A DNA stretch of 64,000 nt, taken from assembly GCA_035652815.1 (NCBI GenBank), contig DASRDB010000003.1:310001-374000 (forward strand), written 5' to 3'. A program made the position numbers and the translations under genes. The notes below the pieces were generated by a model. That model was not told the origin of the DNA, ran no database searches, and saw only the letters and a list, made by a program, of their open reading frames with translations. Positions 60,594-64,000 of the stretch are shown here, piece after piece; position 1 is the first letter of the stretch; the number at the start of each line of letters is the position of its first letter. This stretch comes from DASRDB01 sp035652815. Its GTDB lineage: Bacteria > Chloroflexota > Ktedonobacteria > Ktedonobacterales > Ktedonobacteraceae.

Positions 60594-61523
60594 TTAATGC
60601 ATTTGCACGCGCTTGACATTCGAGTTATGGCTAAGAAGTTCAGCGGGAACGATCTTATTATCTTGCCGACCCAGCGACTTGCGCCCCTGAATAGGGATAC
60701 GCGCGCCATACCGGTGTCCTTTCTCGCGATTGCGATAGGCCGCGTGCAAGATATATTCCGCCACGCTGGCAACTTTGCGCGGCACACCATAAAAGCTGGG
60801 GAAGTCGTTGATATCGACGATCATCAAACCCTCTGGCGTCTCCAGCACATCCACGCCATATAAATCCAGACCAAAGACCTGGCCCACACGCTGCGCCAGC
60901 TTAAGCATTTCGCGGCTCACAGGTATCTCTTTTTCGCTGACCACGCCATGCAAAGGCGAACTTTTCACGATGGCATGCACTTCCTGCCCCGTGACATACA
61001 GCTTGATATCATAGCCGGTATTTTCCACATAACGCATCGCCAGGTAATAACTCTGTCCATCGAGCGAAAGATGCGTCATCTCTTCCGGCGTTCGCACAAG
61101 ATGAATGTCCTGCATCGAAGTTCCATTACTGGGCTTTACTACCACCGGGTAGAGTTCCAGTGGCACCTTTAAGAGGGCGCGAGGATGCCCCACAAAGTAG
61201 GTTGTCGGTACCGGCAGGCCACAAGCGCGCGCATAGGCCACCGCCACCGCCTTTTCACGCACCAGCCGGATGGCCCGCGAGTTGTTAATGGTAGGAATGC
61301 CTACCGCCTCGGCAGCCTCTAAAATCGTCAAACCCGGTCCATCGGAAACTGTCTTCAATACATAGGCGTCATAATGGGTCAACGAAAGGTCGGTCAGGCT
61401 GGTGACAGCCGCGTAAGGCTGCAACACGTCAATCTCGTGTCCCCATTGCTTCAACTGGTCTGCCACCACCATTGGCATCGGCTTATGCGCGTACTTCTCT
61501 TCGAGAATAAAACAGAAACGCAT
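60594..61523 (-). CDS. ATP-grasp family protein (RimK-like)
   Basis: 309 residues. The fold is clear: a pre-ATP-grasp part (RFCFILEEKYAHKPMPMVVA), then VVVKPSNGTSMQDIHLV for ATP binding, and LYGVDVLETPEGLMIVDIND carrying the metal-binding acidic residues with FPSFYGV. Such enzymes ligate carboxylates to amines or make peptides and tRNA-like adducts; the substrate is unknown. A strong AAGGAGGAGGA precedes the ATG. A basic tail (RIPIQGRKSLGRQ) follows the domain. No partner gene is adjacent. Confidence 0.82.
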   Translation of the reverse strand: MRFCFILEEKYAHKPMPMVVADQLKQWGHEIDVLQPYAAVTSLTDLSLTHYDAYVLKTVSDGPGLTILEAAEAVGIPTINNSRAIRLVREKAVAVAYARACGLPVPTTYFVGHPRALLKVPLELYPVVVKPSNGTSMQDIHLVRTPEEMTHLSLDGQSYYLAMRYVENTGYDIKLYVTGQEVHAIVKSSPLHGVVSEKEIPVSREMLKLAQRVGQVFGLDLYGVDVLETPEGLMIVDINDFPSFYGVPRKVASVAEYILHAAYRNREKGHRYGARIPIQGRKSLGRQDNKIVPAELLSHNSNVKRVQMH

Positions 61524-61783
61524 CGATCACTCCTCCTCCTTAGATACGCTCAGGAGAAAGCCTTTCTTTCCTGCGGCATACACCGCGCTAGTGGCATTAG
61601 TATACTCCTAAACATGGCTCAAGAATAGGAGATGCTTCACAATTTGCAAAAAAGTCATGCAAAATGATTTCCCCATCTCTTTGAAACTGGCAGGGCTTGT
61701 TTTTCGTGTTTCTGAATGCAGTATTCCTACAGGATAGAAGCGCTACATGTTCGTGAAAAAGCTATGATATAGCAGGAGAGACT

Positions 61784-62494
61784 ATGTCCAGCACATCAAC
61801 CAAAACCAGGAATGGAGTGACGAAAATAATTACGCAGGTTCCGCAGGCAAATGAGTTCCTTCAAAAAAACGTACTGCGCGGCAACACCTTCAGGCTGGTC
61901 ATAGCCCTTGTTTCAGGCGGGCTTTTTGCCTGGCTCGCCAGCTTCATACATAACAAAGCCTTATTACTCCTGGATATATATCTTACACATAAACTGCAGA
62001 AAAGGAAAAACCCACTGCTAATAGGTTTCGCGAAAGCAATAAGCTATGTCAATACACATGTACTCCTGAACATCGTAGCTGTGCCTATCGCTCTCGTTCT
62101 CTGGATCAAACGCCTACGCCTGGAATCTGGAATGATGATCGGCCTGCTAGTAACAAGTACCTTTACCCGTCTCTCTGTGCAACGGTTGATTAACCGCCCG
62201 CGTCCCAATCCGTTGTTTGTGCGCATCAAGCGAGGCGCGCGCGGCAAGAGCTTCCCCAGCGGTCATGTCATCGCCTCTACCACCTTCTGGGGCTGGCTCC
62301 TCACCATCTACCAGGCACATGGCGGGCGCAACAAAGCGTTTCTGATCATTCCGCGTGCCTTTATTGTCCTCAGCGGCCCTTCGCGCGTCTACCTGGGCAA
62401 GCACTGGACCAGCGACGTGACAGGGGGCTATCTCATCAGTGGCGCTCTGCTCTCCCTGTTTAGCTGGGTTTATCACCTGGTACGACAACAATGA
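61784..62494 (+). CDS. PAP2-family phosphatase, membrane-bound
   Basis: 236 residues with about five membrane helices. The three PAP2 motifs are present: RLINRPRPNPLFVRIKRG (K-x6-RP type), SFPSGHVIASTTFW (PSGH), and SRVYLGKHWTSDVTGG (SR-x5-H-x3-D). Likely a phosphatidic acid or undecaprenyl pyrophosphate phosphatase. GCAGGAGAG precedes the ATG. Monocistronic. Confidence 0.88.
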   Translation: MSSTSTKTRNGVTKIITQVPQANEFLQKNVLRGNTFRLVIALVSGGLFAWLASFIHNKALLLLDIYLTHKLQKRKNPLLIGFAKAISYVNTHVLLNIVAVPIALVLWIKRLRLESGMMIGLLVTSTFTRLSVQRLINRPRPNPLFVRIKRGARGKSFPSGHVIASTTFWGWLLTIYQAHGGRNKAFLIIPRAFIVLSGPSRVYLGKHWTSDVTGGYLISGALLSLFSWVYHLVRQQ

Positions 62495-62833
62495 TGCGAC
62501 GAAATATTCCTGCAACCCCATCCTTTCGATACGCATCAAAACGTGATATAATATAGGCATGAAGCCACAGATGCGGAAAACTTGTTTCATCTCAAGCAAT
62601 TATTCTACATGGCATTATCGCCGCATGACTGTTGAGCGCTACCTGCTTGCCGCCGGGTAGCGATACCTTCGTATACCCTTTTCCCCGGATACATAACCCC
62701 TGTAGCTAAAGACGCTATAGATTCACGTTAACCATCACTATTACATCCGCTCCACCGTGTCGTAAAATATGATACGATACTAATAAGAACGAGCAGGCGC
62801 TTGCGGAGGGTGGAGCAGGAAGTTGAGGAACCT
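62495..62833. other. Intergenic stretch before prfA
   Basis: 339 bases without a supported gene. It contains a GATATAATATAGG -10-like element near 62550, followed by a 33-codon open frame beginning at 62561 with no ribosome binding site, and a stem GCTACC/GGGTAGC near its end. A leader for prfA is possible, but nothing can be assigned. Confidence 0.35.
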
Positions 62834-63925
62834 ATGGACTTAATGGATAAACTTGCCAGACTGGCAGATCGTTATGAAGAACTGAATACCCTTCTGTCCC
62901 AGCCGGAGACGCTTAACGATATCTCGCTGCTCCAGCGCTATGGTCGCGAGCAGGCCGAAATCGCTGACGTGGTACAAAAATATAAAGAACTGATCACCGA
63001 CGAGCAGCAACTGGTCGAAGCGCAGGAACTCTACGACATCAGTAGCGAGCCGGAAATGCGCGACCTGGCCTACGATGAGATCGAACGCCTGAAAAGACGG
63101 CGCGATCAACTGCTGGACGAGATCAAAATTGCCCTGCTGCCCAAAGACATCATGGACGAGAAAAACGCCATCGTCACCATTCAGGCTGGAGCAGGTGGAG
63201 ACGAGGCGGCGCTTTTCGCGGGGGAACTGTTCCGCATGTACAGCCGCTACGCCGATAACAAGCGCTGGAAAATCGAAATTCTGGACATAAACGAGACCGA
63301 GCAGGGCGGCATCAAAGACCTCACCTTTGTCGTCAGGGGCAAGGGCGCGTACAGCCGCCTGAAGTACGAGGGTGGCACACATCGCGTGCAGCGCGTTCCG
63401 GTAACCGAGGCCAACGGGCGCATTCACACCTCGACCGCGAAAGTGATTGTCCTGCCAGAAGCAGACGACGATATCAACATCGATATCAAAGATACCGATA
63501 TTCGCGTCGATGTCTATCGCTCCACCGGTCACGGCGGCCAGAGCGTCAACACGACCGACTCGGCGGTGCGCATCACTCACCTGCCAACCGGCCTGGTTGT
63601 CACCTGCCAGGACGAAAAATCGCAGTTAAAGAACAAGGCCAAAGCGCTGGCCGTGCTGAAATCGCGCCTGTGGGACCTGGAAGAGGCCAAACGCCAGGAA
63701 GAACTGAGTAAAACGCGTCGCTCCCAGGTGCAGACAGGCGACCGCAGCGAAAAGATTCGCACCTATAATTTCCCGCAGGACCGCGTGACCGATCACCGCA
63801 TCGGCTTTACGCGCCACAACCTGCCCGGCGTCCTCAATGGCGAGTTAGATGAGTTTATCGACAACCTGATCACAGTCGATCAGGCAGACAAACTGCAACA
63901 CCTGTTTGACTCAGATGAGCAGTAA
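62834..63925 (+). CDS. prfA: Peptide chain release factor 1
   Basis: 363 residues, normal for RF1, which releases peptides at UAA and UAG. QRVPVTEANGRIHTSTAKV contains the PVT tripeptide of RF1 (RF2 would have SPF), and STGHGGQSVNTTDSAVRITH holds the GGQ motif that reaches the peptidyl transferase centre. The frame is open from TTG 62801, but ATG 62834 with GAGGA upstream is preferred; ATG 62843 is also possible. prmC is not seen within the 75 remaining bases. Confidence 0.97.
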   Translation: MDLMDKLARLADRYEELNTLLSQPETLNDISLLQRYGREQAEIADVVQKYKELITDEQQLVEAQELYDISSEPEMRDLAYDEIERLKRRRDQLLDEIKIALLPKDIMDEKNAIVTIQAGAGGDEAALFAGELFRMYSRYADNKRWKIEILDINETEQGGIKDLTFVVRGKGAYSRLKYEGGTHRVQRVPVTEANGRIHTSTAKVIVLPEADDDINIDIKDTDIRVDVYRSTGHGGQSVNTTDSAVRITHLPTGLVVTCQDEKSQLKNKAKALAVLKSRLWDLEEAKRQEELSKTRRSQVQTGDRSEKIRTYNFPQDRVTDHRIGFTRHNLPGVLNGELDEFIDNLITVDQADKLQHLFDSDEQ

Positions 63926-63968
63926 GTAACAGCGTATCGTTACTGTGATCAGGGTTCTTGATAGAGAC

Positions 63969-63988
63969 GAGATTCGCTGGCGAATCTC
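63969..63988 (+). terminator. Hairpin after prfA
   Basis: GAGATTCGC-TG-GCGAATCTC is a perfect 9-base stem. The following ATTCTGTTCT is only moderately T-rich, so termination is possible but not certain. Confidence 0.5.
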
Positions 63989-64000
63989 ATTCTGTTCTGA

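Noticed and set aside
62561..62662. 33-codon frame upstream of prfA as a leader peptide gene
   Set aside because: No ribosome binding site and no match to ribosomal protein L31 or any known leader peptide.

Overview
The window looks like a chromosomal segment of a Chloroflexota bacterium, most likely class Ktedonobacteria. This is inferred from moderate GC, PAS/GAF-rich sensor kinases, membrane-anchored proteins with Ala/Thr-rich spacers, a T-box in front of serS, and many extragenic palindromes. No rRNA or other decisive taxonomic marker is present, so the assignment is an inference.

Left part (1-28 kb) is mostly housekeeping and metabolism. It holds a GAF protein, a DUF711 protein, a Dna2-like nuclease-helicase, a GmhB-type phosphatase and a sensor-less histidine kinase. 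A ribokinase/nucleoside hydrolase pair recovers ribose from nucleosides. A MIP18/SufT-like Fe-S protein is followed by two related membrane-anchored proteins with LamG/DUF1080-like C-termini. A TetR regulator with a clear palindromic operator leads an apparent operon of a PLP-dependent aldolase/deaminase, a sugar-lactone oxidase-type flavoprotein and an APC permease. A T-box riboswitch controls serS. After that come two metallophosphoesterases, a likely orphan RiPP precursor, a zinc alcohol dehydrogenase, lpdA and several small membrane or PRC-barrel proteins.

Centre (28.9-45.0 kb) is a type III CRISPR-Cas locus, best read as subtype III-D. The effector genes are cas10 (GGDD cyclase motif intact, no HD nuclease), csx10 (Cas5-like), four Cas7-like RAMPs, two small helical subunits and a Csx19-like gene. 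A separate upstream group holds an AAA-Csx3 fusion, cas6 and two unknown genes. A divergent three-gene operon encodes a CARF-LuxR regulator, Csx15 and a Can2/Card1-type nuclease. The effector operon ends in a protein with two CARF domains around a middle domain I do not recognise. The logic would be: target RNA recognition, Cas10 makes cyclic oligoadenylate, then nuclease (Can2), transcription factor (CARF-HTH) and double-CARF protein respond, while AAA-Csx3 and Csx15 degrade or sequester the signal. There is no cas1, cas2 or CRISPR array in the window; only one repeat-like unit lies in a structured gap before cas10.

Right part (45-64 kb) begins with a tRNA-Ser and tRNA-Trp region carrying a PD-(D/E)XK endonuclease gene with a large upstream palindrome, a truncated tRNA, and XRE and HNH gene remnants, which suggests old mobile-element traffic. 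A receiver protein, a truncated DUF4118 sensor and a large PAS/GAF histidine kinase follow. Next is a ClpE-type chaperone with two CIRCE-like operators upstream. Then come an acyl-CoA dehydrogenase/APH-type kinase/histidine phosphatase operon, an Nramp-related transporter with altered metal motifs, a repetitive LEA-like protein, an ATP-grasp protein, a PAP2 phosphatase and prfA.

At least three families of extragenic inverted repeats are scattered between genes, one inside another, plus one MITE at the left edge of the CRISPR locus.
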